A DNA stretch of 64,000 nucleotides from Maribellus sp. YY47 (GTDB taxonomy: Bacteria > Bacteroidota > Bacteroidia > Bacteroidales > Prolixibacteraceae): the NCBI RefSeq assembly GCF_023111095.1, contig NZ_JALGYW010000024.1, forward strand, positions 1-64,000, read 5' to 3'. A program made the translations under genes and the position numbers. The notes under the pieces are model-generated. The model was not told where the DNA came from. It ran no database searches and saw only the letters and a program-made list of their open reading frames with translations. This document shows, piece by piece, positions 45,252-54,181 of the stretch; the stretch's first letter is position 1; each line of letters begins with the position of its first letter.

Positions 45252-46005
45252 GGTAGGAATTATTTTGGGGACCGGTTTGGGTGGTCTGGTCAAAGAGATC
45301 GAGATCATCGATTCGATTCCGTATACCGAAATTCCGGATTTCCCGCTGTCAACAGTTGACGGGCACGCCGGACGACTGATCTACGGCAAGCTGGGCGACC
45401 GCGAAGTGCTGGCCATGCAGGGGCGCTTTCACTATTACGAAGGCTACAACATGAAAGAAGTAACCTTCCCGGTGCGCGTGCTGAAATACGTGGGAATTAC
45501 GCATTTGTTTGTTTCGAATGCCAGCGGTGGTTTGAATCCCGACTGGAAAGTGGGCGAGATTGTGATCATTAACGACCACATCAACCATTTTCCGGAGCAC
45601 CCTTTGCGGGGGAAGAACGATATGGAACTGGGACCGCGTTTCCCCGATATGAGCAAGTGCTACAACAAACGCCTGCGGAACAAGGCAAAACTGATTGCGG
45701 TGGAACACAACATCGATGTCAAGGAAGGAGTTTATGTGGGAGTGTCGGGGCCTACTTTTGAAACCCCCGCTGAATACAGGATGTTCCGCATATTGGGTGG
45801 CGACATGGTTGGCATGTCAACGGTTCCCGAAGTAATTGTGGCGGTGCACATGGGCTTGAAAGTGTTTGGTATTTCCATCGTTACCGACAGCGGAGTTCCG
45901 GGCGAAATTGTGGAAATTTCGCACGAAGAAGTTCAGGAAGTGGCCATGAAAGCCGAACCCAAGATGACCCTGATTATGCGTGAGCTGATTAAAAGCATAT
46001 CGTAG
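45190..46005 (+). CDS. punA: Purine nucleoside phosphorylase (family I, trimeric type)
   Basis: A 271-residue enzyme that cleaves inosine or guanosine with phosphate to the base and ribose-1-phosphate. Motifs: IILGTGLGGLVKEI near the start, MQGRFHYYEGY for phosphate binding, SNASGGLNPDW, SGPTFETPAEYRMFRILGGD, VGMSTVPEVIVAVH, and the base-binding TDSGVP near the end. The start MLEKIKATANYIKERI agrees with relatives, so the 62-base overlap with lpxK appears real. It may be translationally coupled to lpxK. It belongs to purine salvage. Confidence 0.95.
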   Translation: MLEKIKATANYIKERIQASPEVGIILGTGLGGLVKEIEIIDSIPYTEIPDFPLSTVDGHAGRLIYGKLGDREVLAMQGRFHYYEGYNMKEVTFPVRVLKYVGITHLFVSNASGGLNPDWKVGEIVIINDHINHFPEHPLRGKNDMELGPRFPDMSKCYNKRLRNKAKLIAVEHNIDVKEGVYVGVSGPTFETPAEYRMFRILGGDMVGMSTVPEVIVAVHMGLKVFGISIVTDSGVPGEIVEISHEEVQEVAMKAEPKMTLIMRELIKSIS

Positions 46006-46026
46006 TTCAGAGTTCAAAGTTCAGAG
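46005..46026. repeat. GTTCAGAGTTCAAAG-type intergenic repeat
   Basis: Direct copies of GTTCAGAG and GTTCAAAG follow the phosphorylase stop. Related words appear at 58430-58480. Dispersed repeats of this type are common, from memory, between genes in Bacteroidota. Confidence 0.45.
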
Positions 46027-46072
46027 TATTGGGGTGAAAATGAGGAAAGCATAATGGTTAAAATACATCGGT

Positions 46073-47020
46073 ATGAAAAATAAAATTGGCCTTATTTTTT
46101 TCGTTTCACTGATTTGGTTGAGTTGCTCAACGCCAACATCAAACGAGGTGGAACTGGTGATCGATTCAAAGTCGGAACTCGGAGAAGGTGCGATCTGGAA
46201 TTACCGGACCGGCGATCTGATGTGGGTAAACATTAAGGGAAAGATACTGAATTTTTACAACCCCGAAACCGGCTTTAACAAGGAAATGCTGACCGGACAG
46301 ATGGTGGGCACTGTTGTCCCTACAGAATCAGGAAAGGTTTTGGTGGCCCTGCAAAATGGTATTTACAGCCTCGATCCGGAAACGGGGAGTAAAACATTGC
46401 TGGCGGATCCCGAAGCCGACAAACCCGATAACCGTTTCAACGACGGGAAATGCGACCCGGCGGGAAGGTTATGGGCCGGAACCATGAGCCTGGTTGGCGC
46501 CAAACAGGCAGGTGCCTTGTACCGCTTCGATCCGGATACTTCTGTTCATAAAATGGTGGATGGCGTTGGAACTTCGAACGGAATTGTGTGGTCGGCCGAC
46601 AAAACACGAATGTATTACATCGACACCCCCACGCGAAAAGTGATGGGCTATGATTACGACAACGAAACCGGAGATATCAGTAATCCGAAAGTAGCGGTTG
46701 AAATTCCTGATGGAGCCGGATATCCCGATGGAATGACCATCGATGCTGACGGGAATTTGTGGGTGGCCTTGTGGGGAGGATCAGCTGTGGGCTGTTTTAA
46801 TCCCGAAACCGGTGAACTGATCCGGAAAATTGAGGTGCCTGCAAAAAACGTAACCTCCTGTGCTTTTGGTGGCAACGATCTCGGCACCCTGTACATCACT
46901 ACGGCGCGCGAATCCACCAGCGAAGAGGAACTGCAGCAATTTCCGCATGCAGGTGGCGTTTTCAGTATACGGCCAGGCGTAAAAGGAGTGAAGGCTTTTT
47001 TCTTTAACGATCTTCAATAA
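46073..47020 (+). CDS. SMP-30/gluconolactonase-like lipoprotein
   Basis: A 315-residue six-bladed beta-propeller enzyme with a lipobox (LIWLSC, Cys18). Propeller motifs include ELGEGAIWNYRTGDLMWVN with the metal-binding Glu, NRFNDGKCDPAGRLWAGTM, SNGIVWSADKTRMYYIDTP and PDGMTIDADGNLWVALWGG with the catalytic Asp region. Relatives hydrolyse sugar lactones with a bound divalent ion. The lipid anchor places it in the periplasm or outer membrane, where a role in sugar-acid uptake is possible. It is followed after 6 bases by the PrsW-like gene. Confidence 0.88.
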   Translation: MKNKIGLIFFVSLIWLSCSTPTSNEVELVIDSKSELGEGAIWNYRTGDLMWVNIKGKILNFYNPETGFNKEMLTGQMVGTVVPTESGKVLVALQNGIYSLDPETGSKTLLADPEADKPDNRFNDGKCDPAGRLWAGTMSLVGAKQAGALYRFDPDTSVHKMVDGVGTSNGIVWSADKTRMYYIDTPTRKVMGYDYDNETGDISNPKVAVEIPDGAGYPDGMTIDADGNLWVALWGGSAVGCFNPETGELIRKIEVPAKNVTSCAFGGNDLGTLYITTARESTSEEELQQFPHAGGVFSIRPGVKGVKAFFFNDLQ

Positions 47021-47026
47021 ACTACA

Positions 47027-47731
47027 ATGAACCTGTTGATCCTTGCACTGGCACCGGTTGTAATCGTGGCGGCTTACATTTATTTTCGGGATAAGTACGA
47101 GAAAGAACCTGTTCGGTTGCTCGCTTTTGCCTTGCTGGCGGGAGCGCTTACCGTTATCCCGATAATGCTTGTAGAATCTGTTTTGAGTGGACTGGGAGCC
47201 GGACTGCCGCATTATCCTGCGGCGGCGTGGAACGCTTTTGTGGTAGCCGCTTTTTCGGAAGAAACCTTCAAGTACATTGCGTTGTACCTGCTGATCTGGA
47301 AAAGCCCCGAGTTTAACGAGAAGTTCGACGGTATCATTTATGCTACCTATGTGTCGCTTGGATTCGCAGCAGTCGAAAATATTCTATACGTCACCGGGGG
47401 AGGTGTGGGCACCGGTATTTCCAGAGCGCTGACAGCAGTTCCGGCACACGCTATTTTTGGTATTACCATGGGCTTCTTTTTCGGGCTGGCACGTTTTTAC
47501 GAAAAGGAAAGCCGCGCCCTTAAACAAAAAGCGCTGTTGTTCCCGATCCTGTTGCACGGCGTTTACGATTTTATCCTTTTTACCGGGCTGGCCTGGCTCA
47601 CGTTGGTTTTTGTCGCCTTTGTTGTTTTCCTGTATATTATCGGGTTAAAACGAATGCGCGAACTTTCGCGAATTTCAATTTACAATACCGATTACCAGTT
47701 GCTGAACGAAAAACTTTCTAAACCAGAATAA
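47027..47731 (+). CDS. PrsW-family intramembrane metalloprotease
   Basis: A 234-residue membrane protein with seven or eight hydrophobic segments. The three motifs of the PrsW/CPBP type are present: AAFSEETFKYIALY (Glu-Glu), PAHAIFGITMGFFFGLARF (His) and LLHGVYDF (His). PrsW of Bacillus cleaves the anti-sigma factor RsiW; related proteins have other targets. No anti-sigma gene is beside it here, so the substrate is unknown. The gene lies in a tight operon: 6 bases after the SMP-30-like gene and with no gap to the next. Confidence 0.88.
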   Translation: MNLLILALAPVVIVAAYIYFRDKYEKEPVRLLAFALLAGALTVIPIMLVESVLSGLGAGLPHYPAAAWNAFVVAAFSEETFKYIALYLLIWKSPEFNEKFDGIIYATYVSLGFAAVENILYVTGGGVGTGISRALTAVPAHAIFGITMGFFFGLARFYEKESRALKQKALLFPILLHGVYDFILFTGLAWLTLVFVAFVVFLYIIGLKRMRELSRISIYNTDYQLLNEKLSKPE

Positions 47732-48676
47732 ATGGATCTACCTGTTTACAGCGATGTTGTCAAAGCACACGAAATTGTAAAAAAATACGCGCACCGGACT
47801 CCGGTTCTCTCGTCTTCCGGCATCAATAAAATGGTAGGGGCTGAATTATTTTTTAAGTGCGAGAATTTTCAAAAAGTGGGCGCCTTTAAATTCAGGGGAG
47901 CCTGCAATGCTGTTTTTTCGCTTTCGGAGGAGGAAGCAGCGCACGGTGTGGGAACCCATTCTTCCGGAAACCATGCGGCGGCGCTGGCACTGGCGGCCAG
48001 TATGCGCGGTATTGCGGCTCATATTGTAATGCCTGTCAACGCTCCCGAAATTAAAAAGAAAGCGGTGGCCGGATATGGCGCGAAAATTACCTTTTGCCAG
48101 CCAACATTGGAAGCCCGCGAAAGTACGCTGGCAGCTATTATTGAAGAAACAGGTGCAACCGAAATTCATCCCTACAATAATTTTAATGTAATTGCCGGAC
48201 AGGGAACAGCTGCCAAAGAACTGATCGAAGACAAAGGTGAGTTTGATCTGATTCTGGCGCCCGTTGGTGGCGGAGGTTTGCTTAGTGGAACGGCAATCTC
48301 AACCGAACATTTGCTTCCGGCTTGTCGGGTAATTGCGGCAGAGCCTGCCGGCGCCGACGATGCTTTTCGATCTTTTCAGAACAAAACCCGTGTTCCTTCG
48401 GTGGAACCCAAAACCATTGCCGATGGGTTACTTACCTCGCTGGGTGAACGAAATTTTGCCATTATTCTGGACAAGGTGGACGACATTGTTACGGTTTCCG
48501 AGGAAAACATTATAGCTGCCATGCGATTGATCTGGGAACGGATGAAAATCATCATCGAACCATCATCGGCAGTTCCGCTGGCGGCTATCCTGGAAAAGAA
48601 AGTAAACGTTCAGAATAAAAAAGTAGGGATCATTCTTTCGGGTGGAAACCTCGATTTGGGAAGTTTGCCGTTTTAG
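47732..48676 (+). CDS. PLP-dependent threonine/serine dehydratase or serine racemase
   Basis: A 314-residue fold type II PLP enzyme. The PLP lysine is in VGAFKFRGACNAV (about residue 53), the pyridine and phosphate contacts in HSSGNHAAALALAA and LAPVGGGGLLSGTA, and the final serine in ILSGGNLD. It lacks the C-terminal ACT-like domain of biosynthetic threonine deaminase, so it is the short catabolic or racemase form. L-threonine or L-serine dehydration and serine racemisation cannot be told apart by eye. The ATG follows the PrsW-like stop directly, so the two are co-translated. Confidence 0.9.
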   Translation: MDLPVYSDVVKAHEIVKKYAHRTPVLSSSGINKMVGAELFFKCENFQKVGAFKFRGACNAVFSLSEEEAAHGVGTHSSGNHAAALALAASMRGIAAHIVMPVNAPEIKKKAVAGYGAKITFCQPTLEARESTLAAIIEETGATEIHPYNNFNVIAGQGTAAKELIEDKGEFDLILAPVGGGGLLSGTAISTEHLLPACRVIAAEPAGADDAFRSFQNKTRVPSVEPKTIADGLLTSLGERNFAIILDKVDDIVTVSEENIIAAMRLIWERMKIIIEPSSAVPLAAILEKKVNVQNKKVGIILSGGNLDLGSLPF

Positions 48677-49134
48677 ATGATAAGTTTTCATTTGGCGGTA
48701 GTATGTCGGAGAAGCCACCTTAAAGATTAATCGGATACTCATTAAAACGAAACTGCTGATCGAAACTCCACATTAGGTCATAATTATTTGCACAAATCAG
48801 CTCGAAGGCCATGGCTAATAGCTTGTAGCTAGTAATTTAAAACATTGGCGCTGCTGCTACATGGGCCAGCGATTCACTGAATTTTATTTCACGCTGATCG
48901 CGCAGATTTCAGCAAATTTTATTTCACCCAAATGGATGGATCATTTTCTGTGTAAATCTGCGGTATCTGTGTGCTGTTGAATTAAGACACTCCTTAAAAG
49001 TACGATATCCTGCCTTCTTGTATTCCTTCCGTATAGATTCCTCTACCGCTTCCCGTAATCGAATTTTATCTCCGATAATTATCGTTTGCACAAATCAGCT
49101 CGAAGCTCGCGGCTAATAGCTTGTAGCTAGCAAT
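48677..49134. other. Noncoding region between the dehydratase gene and cls
   Basis: Holds the first copy of the duplicated cls 3' end (48788-48884) and about 200 bases between the copies. That spacer has words of the ATCTGTGTAATCTGCG type (48945-48975) and, on the minus strand around 48985-49075, a coding-looking stretch without start codon (GDKIRLREAVEESIRKEYKK then AGYRTFKECL) that may be a gene remnant. A 30-codon minus-strand frame reaches 48724 but has no family. Confidence 0.45.
48788..48884 (-). repeat. Duplicate of the cls 3' end, copy A
   Basis: 97 bases nearly identical to 49086-49179. On the minus strand it reads SLAHVAAAPMF and a stop, against SLAHVAAPMF and a stop at the end of the real gene, then continues into the same downstream sequence with the AGCTACAAGCTATTAGC words. 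It has one extra GCT triplet and a few substitutions. Confidence 0.85.
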
Positions 49135-49179
49135 TTAAAACATCGGCGCTGCTACATGGGCCAGCGATTCACGGAATTT
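49086..49179 (-). repeat. Duplicate of the cls 3' end, copy B (in the gene)
   Basis: Covers the last 15 codons of cls and about 50 bases beyond its stop. It is the in-place copy of the duplication described for 48788-48884. Confidence 0.85.
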
Positions 49180-50580
49180 GTCTAAGACAGGCCGTTCCTG
49201 CCATTGCAGCAGACTAACTTCTTCCGATTTTTCCAGGTCGTTCAGAAAATGTGTTTCCAGTTCTGCCGAAAACTCCCTGCTGTATAAAAAAGCATTGGCT
49301 TCGAAATTGGTTTCAAAGCTGCGGAAATCGAAGTTACTGGTTCCGATCGTAGAAAAGCTGTCGTCGACCAGCATGTATTTACTGTGAATAAACCCGGCTT
49401 TAAACAGGAAAATACGAACGCCGGCTTCGAGTAATTCCTCGACATACGAAAAAGTACACCACTTCGAAAGGCGGGCATCCGATTTTTCGGGAATAATAAT
49501 CCGCACATCCACTTGGCTGAGTGCTGCAGTTTTTAGCGCCATCAGCATTTCTGCCGGCGGCATCAGGTAAGGCGTAACCAGGTACACCCGTTTTCGGGCG
49601 TTTACGATGGCTGCAAAGAACGCCTGTGCGATTCCTTCCCAATCGTAGTCGGGTCCTCCGGCGCAGATTTGGATCGGGATTCCGGGAGCTTCGCTAAACA
49701 CCGGGAAATATTTTCGGCCTACAATATTTTTCTGCGAAACAAAGAACCAGTCGGCAGCAAATATAATTTGCAATGTGGCAACGGCGTCGCCTTCAATTTT
49801 CAGGTGCATGTCGTACCACGGACCGGCTTTCGGGATTCCGTTCAGGTAATGGTCGGCAATATTCACTCCCCCGATAAACCCGGTTTTACCATCAATCACA
49901 ACGATCTTCCGGTGGTTGCGGTAGTTCACTTTCGAGGTTAAGCGCGGGAAACGAACTTCCATAAACGGATAAATTTCAATGCTGTTTTCACGCAATTCGC
50001 GGTAGAATTTTTTTTTGAGTTCCCAGCTTCCCACATCATCCACAATTACCCGTACTTCCACGCCCTCGGCACGTTTTTTCAGCAAGAGTTCTTTTAGCCG
50101 GGTTCCGATGACATCGTCGGCCAAAATGTAATATTCCAGGTGAATGTGGTGTTTCGCTTTTCCGATTGCTTCAAAAAGTGCCTTGAACGTGTTTTCTCCG
50201 TTCACCAGTATTTGGGTTGTATTGCCCGTGGTCAGCAGAGCGTTGGAACTATTCAGCATCAGCCGAATGATATTCTGAAATTCAGAAACTTCTTTTGGTT
50301 GTTCAATTTGTTTAAACTGACGCAATTGCTGGGCGCTTATTTTTCTCACTTCTTTCAACCCTTTCAGTCCCCTGACCGAAAACATTTTTCGTTTGCGGTA
50401 TTCCTGCCCAAACACCAGGTAGAACAGTACGCCGAAGATGGGAAGCAGAATTAACGCAAGTATCCAGGCTGCCGTTTTGTAAGGGGAACGTTTTTCGAGA
50501 ATGATCATTATGGCGACAGGTATTGCCGTGATCATAAATGCGAAATAAAACCATCCGAAATATTGGCTCCAGTCGAACAT
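49135..50580 (-). CDS. cls: Cardiolipin synthase
   Basis: A 481-residue phospholipase D family enzyme that joins phosphatidyl groups to make cardiolipin in the inner membrane. Two N-terminal membrane helices (about 10-28 and 38-58) precede two HKD motifs: NHRKIVVIDGKTGFIGG (about residue 222) and HSKYMLVDDSFSTIGTSN (about residue 397). FDFRSFETNFEANAFLYS follows, as in ClsA-type proteins. The start ATG at 50580 (MFDWSQYFGW) is preferred to a TTG at 50589. Its 3' end is duplicated downstream. Confidence 0.93.
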   Translation of the reverse strand: MFDWSQYFGWFYFAFMITAIPVAIMIILEKRSPYKTAAWILALILLPIFGVLFYLVFGQEYRKRKMFSVRGLKGLKEVRKISAQQLRQFKQIEQPKEVSEFQNIIRLMLNSSNALLTTGNTTQILVNGENTFKALFEAIGKAKHHIHLEYYILADDVIGTRLKELLLKKRAEGVEVRVIVDDVGSWELKKKFYRELRENSIEIYPFMEVRFPRLTSKVNYRNHRKIVVIDGKTGFIGGVNIADHYLNGIPKAGPWYDMHLKIEGDAVATLQIIFAADWFFVSQKNIVGRKYFPVFSEAPGIPIQICAGGPDYDWEGIAQAFFAAIVNARKRVYLVTPYLMPPAEMLMALKTAALSQVDVRIIIPEKSDARLSKWCTFSYVEELLEAGVRIFLFKAGFIHSKYMLVDDSFSTIGTSNFDFRSFETNFEANAFLYSREFSAELETHFLNDLEKSEEVSLLQWQERPVLDKFRESLAHVAAPMF

Positions 50581-50678
50581 TTTTAACAAATTTGTGTGAA
50601 CATAAAAGTCTGAATTTTGAGTTATAAAAACAATATTCAGACTAATTTCGTATCACAGACTGGTTAAAGATAAATAAA

Positions 50679-51089
50679 ATGAAACGGCTATTCTTACTCC
50701 TGTTGGTGTTGGTTGGATTGTTTGCCTGCAAAATACAAAGAAAGGCAGTGGAAGTGAATAAGAGTAATGTAGAGGTGAATGCACAGGATTCGGTGGAATA
50801 TGATGTGGAGACCTTTGATCAGAAATTTGAAACCTGGTATATGCTCCATAATACGTCGGCCAAATATCGTTCGCAGAGTTATTACGAAGACTGGAACCAC
50901 CAGTATGTTTCGGCCTGGAATGCTAAATGTGCAAGTCCGTCGCGAAACTGGCAATTTGAACCGGTAATTGGCTACGAGCCCGGCGAGGATTACGGATTTG
51001 AAATGAACCACAAACTCTTTTACTACTTTATGTATGTGGAGCATGTGTTGAAAATCGAAATTATTCCCAACGGGCCGAGGAATTATTAA
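50679..51089 (+). CDS. DUF6146-like lipoprotein
   Basis: A 136-residue lipoprotein with lipobox VGLFAC (Cys17). After a Val/Asn-rich linker the conserved part has Tyr- and Trp-rich motifs: TWYMLHNTSAKYRSQSYYED, WNHQYVSAWNAKC and YGFEMNHKLFYYFMYVEHVL, which I associate from memory with DUF6146, a Bacteroidota family of unknown function. It is probably attached to a membrane in the periplasm. Its stop overlaps the ribD stop by 4 bases in convergent orientation. Confidence 0.75.
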   Translation: MKRLFLLLLVLVGLFACKIQRKAVEVNKSNVEVNAQDSVEYDVETFDQKFETWYMLHNTSAKYRSQSYYEDWNHQYVSAWNAKCASPSRNWQFEPVIGYEPGEDYGFEMNHKLFYYFMYVEHVLKIEIIPNGPRNY

Positions 51090-52138
51090 CCTGGATTTTG
51101 GTTTCGGACAAGCTTCAAAACATCTTGTCCGATGATTTCTGTTGTAGCTTCGCTTAAATCGAGTGCCGGAGCCGGAACACCGCTTCCAAATTTTTTGGGT
51201 CCCGTATAAACCTGGGCTTCGTCCCAAAGATTTCGATCGATAAAGCTTTGTAGCAATTGTCGGCCCCCTTCAACAATCAGCGATAAAATATTTTTCTGAT
51301 AGAGAACTTCCAGTATTCGGGGAAGCAGTTTTTTGTCAAAATCAACCGCAATGAATTCGGTATTTTCCCGGACTTCGTTTTCGGTGGCATTAAAAACCAG
51401 CGTAGGTGTTGATTGATCAAAAAGTTTTAGATTTTGTGAAAGACGCAGGTTTTGGTCGAGCACAATGCGCAGCGGATTTTTTCCTTCGCAGTGACGAACG
51501 GTAAGCGACGGATCGTCTTTTTCGGCCGTGTTGGTTCCCACCATAATAGCATCTTCTTCGGCGCGAAGTTGATGTACGCGAACCAGCGCGTCGTTTCCGG
51601 TGATCCAGGTAGGTTCGCCAAAATCAGCAGCGTTGCGTTTTACGTCGATAAAACCGTCCTGAGTTTGTGCCCACTTCAGAATTATGTATGGCCTTTGTTT
51701 CTGGTGAAACATAAAAAAGCGTTTGTTGATGTCCCTGCATTCGCTTTCCAGCACCCCCAAGGTCACTTCAATTCCGGCTTTTTTAAGTTTTTCGATTCCT
51801 CTGCCCGCAACTTTGGCAAAAGGATCGATGGTACCGATCACCACTTTGGGTATTTTTTTCTCAACGATCAGATCGGAGCAGGGCGGGGTTTTTCCAAAAT
51901 GAGCACAGGGCTCGAGAGTTACATACAGGGTACTTTCGGTTAAAAGTTCTGGTCTGGCAACCGATCGGACAGCGTTTACCTCGGCATGTGCCTCGCCGTA
52001 ACGTTGGTGATAACCTTCGCCGATAATGGTGTTGTTGTGCACGATCACACATCCTACCATCGGATTGGGAGAAACCGAACCGGCTCCTTTGCGGGCCAGT
52101 TCCAGGCAGCGCTGCATGTATTTTTCGTGGGTGCTCAT
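51086..52138 (-). CDS. ribD: Bifunctional riboflavin deaminase/reductase
   Basis: A 350-residue enzyme for two steps of riboflavin synthesis: deamination of diaminohydroxyphosphoribosylaminopyrimidine, then reduction of the ribose. The N-terminal deaminase (about 1-145) has the zinc motifs GEAHAEVNAV and LEPCAHFGKTPPCSD. The C-terminal NADPH-dependent reductase (about 150-345) has LKWAQTQDGFID, AIMVGTNTAEKDDPSLTVR and VEGGRQLLQSFID. ribF lies 2 kb away on the same strand but not in one operon. The gene is divergent from prmC with a 39-base gap. Confidence 0.95.
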   Translation of the reverse strand: MSTHEKYMQRCLELARKGAGSVSPNPMVGCVIVHNNTIIGEGYHQRYGEAHAEVNAVRSVARPELLTESTLYVTLEPCAHFGKTPPCSDLIVEKKIPKVVIGTIDPFAKVAGRGIEKLKKAGIEVTLGVLESECRDINKRFFMFHQKQRPYIILKWAQTQDGFIDVKRNAADFGEPTWITGNDALVRVHQLRAEEDAIMVGTNTAEKDDPSLTVRHCEGKNPLRIVLDQNLRLSQNLKLFDQSTPTLVFNATENEVRENTEFIAVDFDKKLLPRILEVLYQKNILSLIVEGGRQLLQSFIDRNLWDEAQVYTGPKKFGSGVPAPALDLSEATTEIIGQDVLKLVRNQNPG

Positions 52139-52152
52139 TTAGCCGGAAAAAT

Positions 52153-52160
52153 TAACTTTG
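52153..52160 (+). promoter_or_regulatory. Promoter -7 element for prmC
   Basis: TAACTTTG matches TAnnTTTG, 17 bases before the prmC ATG, in the short divergent gap with ribD. Confidence 0.45.
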
Positions 52161-52177
52161 TAGCGCAAAAGTAAACA

Positions 52178-53017
52178 ATGCAGTCCACTATTCAATACAT
52201 CGAATCGCAATTGAACGGATTCTATCCTTCTTCCGAAATCAGCGCATTTGTGCGGCGGATCATGGAATCGGTATTTGATTTGTCGTACACCGATATGATT
52301 TTGCAGAAGGATCGGGTTTTTGATTTACATGAAAAGGAACGGGTGCACCACATTGTGGAACGCCTGAAAACCTACGAACCCCTCCAATATATTTTAGGTG
52401 AAACTGAATTTTACGGGTTAGGGCTCAAAGTGAGTCCGGCTGTGTTGATTCCGCGTCCCGAAACCGAAGAACTGGTAAACTGGATTCTGGAAAGCAATCT
52501 TGCGGAGAATGCCCGGATCATGGATATAGGAACCGGAAGCGGATGTATTGCACTGGCGTTGAAAGCTGGAGCTCCACAAACATCTGTTATGGGAGTTGAC
52601 GTTTCGGAAACGGCTTTGGAAATGGCCGAAAGCAACGCTGCCCAAAAACAGCTCGATGTTGCGTTCAGAAAGGCCGATATTCTGCGATGGGACGAATACG
52701 CCTGGGAAATGCAGGATGTAATTGTCAGTAATCCGCCGTATGTAAGGGAAAGCGAGAAAGCGCAAATGGAAGCCAATGTGTTGAAATACGAACCCGACGG
52801 TGCTTTGTTTGTCAGCGACGACGACCCGCTGGTTTTTTACCGCACCATTGCCGGTTTGGCGTTGAAATATCTCAAACCGGATGGACTTTTGTTTTTCGAG
52901 ATCAATGAAAATCTTGGAAATCAGATGATTGAGATGCTTCGGCAGATGGGGTTTCATGACCTTGAGCTAAGACAAGATATAAACGGCAGAAACCGAATGA
53001 TGCGTTGCAAGAAGTAA
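52178..53017 (+). CDS. prmC: Peptide chain release factor N5-glutamine methyltransferase
   Basis: A 279-residue SAM-dependent methyltransferase that methylates the glutamine of the GGQ motif in release factors. The N-terminal helical domain is followed by PLQYILGETEFYGL and LIPRPETEELVNWI, the SAM site MDIGTGSGCIALAL (about 112-125) and the catalytic VSNPPYVRESE (about 183-193). Length and motifs are normal. Confidence 0.95.
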   Translation: MQSTIQYIESQLNGFYPSSEISAFVRRIMESVFDLSYTDMILQKDRVFDLHEKERVHHIVERLKTYEPLQYILGETEFYGLGLKVSPAVLIPRPETEELVNWILESNLAENARIMDIGTGSGCIALALKAGAPQTSVMGVDVSETALEMAESNAAQKQLDVAFRKADILRWDEYAWEMQDVIVSNPPYVRESEKAQMEANVLKYEPDGALFVSDDDPLVFYRTIAGLALKYLKPDGLLFFEINENLGNQMIEMLRQMGFHDLELRQDINGRNRMMRCKK

Positions 53018-53052
53018 AATTGCACGAATTGTATTATTTTGGTGGCATCAAA

Positions 53053-53080
53053 AACAACGTTTCGCGACGTTGTTCGTTTT
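53053..53080 (+). terminator. Probable terminator after prmC
   Basis: A perfect 8-bp hairpin AACAACGT / ACGTTGTT around TTCGCG, followed by CGTTTTGT, about 35 bases after the prmC stop. The T run is short and the stem AT-rich, so a regulatory hairpin for the next gene is also possible. Confidence 0.55.
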
Positions 53081-53113
53081 GTAGAGTAACAGTAAACCAA
53101 CTAATAAAAATAG

Positions 53114-54181
53114 GTGCGAAAGACCGTCAGAAATATAGTCCTGCTTTTCAACTTCCTGGTTATCCTGGGGTTGATACTTTCCTATTTATCGGTTTATATA
53201 TCTCCCGAAAAATACTGGATGCCTGCCTTGTTTGGACTTGCCTATCCTTTTTTCCTGTTCGGCAATATTGCTTTTATTGTGTTTTGGCTGGTTTTCAAAA
53301 AAAGATTTGCGCTTTTTTCGCTGCTCGCCATTTTGCTTGGATTTGGATTTTTAGGTCGTTTTTATCAATTCAGCGGAGCAAGTTCGGAGAGCAGTGATAT
53401 TAAGGTTTTATCTTACAATGTCCGACATTTTACGGGTGGCGACGATAAGAGCGCCCGAAAACTAAATGCGGCAGATTTTGTGTCATTTTTTGCAGAGCAG
53501 AAAGCCGACATCATTTGCCTGCAGGAGTCGCGTTTGCGCAGGAACAATGTTTTTAACCTGGCAGAAACGGTTAGTAAACTCGAAAATATTAAACATTACC
53601 AGTTTGCGAGTTCCAGTTCCACATTCGGATCGGTAACCATGACACGCTTCCCGATTGTTGATATGGGTGAAATTAGGTTTGAAGGCACCCGGAATATCAG
53701 CATTTATACCGATGTAAAGGTGGAGACAGACACCATTCGGATTTATAATATTCATTTGCAGTCGTACCACATCGACCGACACAATTATGCGATGCTTGAA
53801 GCAGCGGATACCGAGGAGGAAATGCGAAAAGAGGCGGCAAAAGTGTTGCTGAAACAAATGCGTGATGGCTGGAAAATGAGAGCCGTTCAGGTGGAAGCTA
53901 TTCGTAAACATATGGATGAGTCGCCTTATCCGGTAATTGTTTGCGGCGATTTTAATGATTCTCCCGCGTCGTATTCGTACCAAACATTGAGTAAAGGCAT
54001 GGAAGATGCGTTTATCAACTCCGGAAAAGGAGTGGGGCGGACCTATGTTGGCGATTTGCCGTCGTTCCGTATCGATTACATTCTTTACAGTAACTCAATG
54101 AAAGCGTATAATTTCGAAACGATTGACCTGCCTTATTCCGATCACTTGCCGGTTAGTTGCGATCTGGTGATCACACATTAA
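53114..54181 (+). CDS. Membrane-anchored endonuclease/exonuclease/phosphatase family protein
   Basis: A 355-residue protein with two or three N-terminal hydrophobic segments (about 8-28, 35-58, 65-82) and an EEP catalytic domain (about 95-355). The motifs KVLSYNVRHF, DIICLQESR (metal-binding Glu), TRFPIVDMG, IYNIHLQS, VCGDFNDSPAS and the final YSDHLPVSC with the catalytic His are present. The family includes nucleases, sphingomyelinases and sugar- or inositol-phosphate phosphatases, so the substrate is open. The start is a GTG at 53114. Its stop overlaps the ribF stop by 4 bases. Confidence 0.85.
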   Translation: MRKTVRNIVLLFNFLVILGLILSYLSVYISPEKYWMPALFGLAYPFFLFGNIAFIVFWLVFKKRFALFSLLAILLGFGFLGRFYQFSGASSESSDIKVLSYNVRHFTGGDDKSARKLNAADFVSFFAEQKADIICLQESRLRRNNVFNLAETVSKLENIKHYQFASSSSTFGSVTMTRFPIVDMGEIRFEGTRNISIYTDVKVETDTIRIYNIHLQSYHIDRHNYAMLEAADTEEEMRKEAAKVLLKQMRDGWKMRAVQVEAIRKHMDESPYPVIVCGDFNDSPASYSYQTLSKGMEDAFINSGKGVGRTYVGDLPSFRIDYILYSNSMKAYNFETIDLPYSDHLPVSCDLVITH

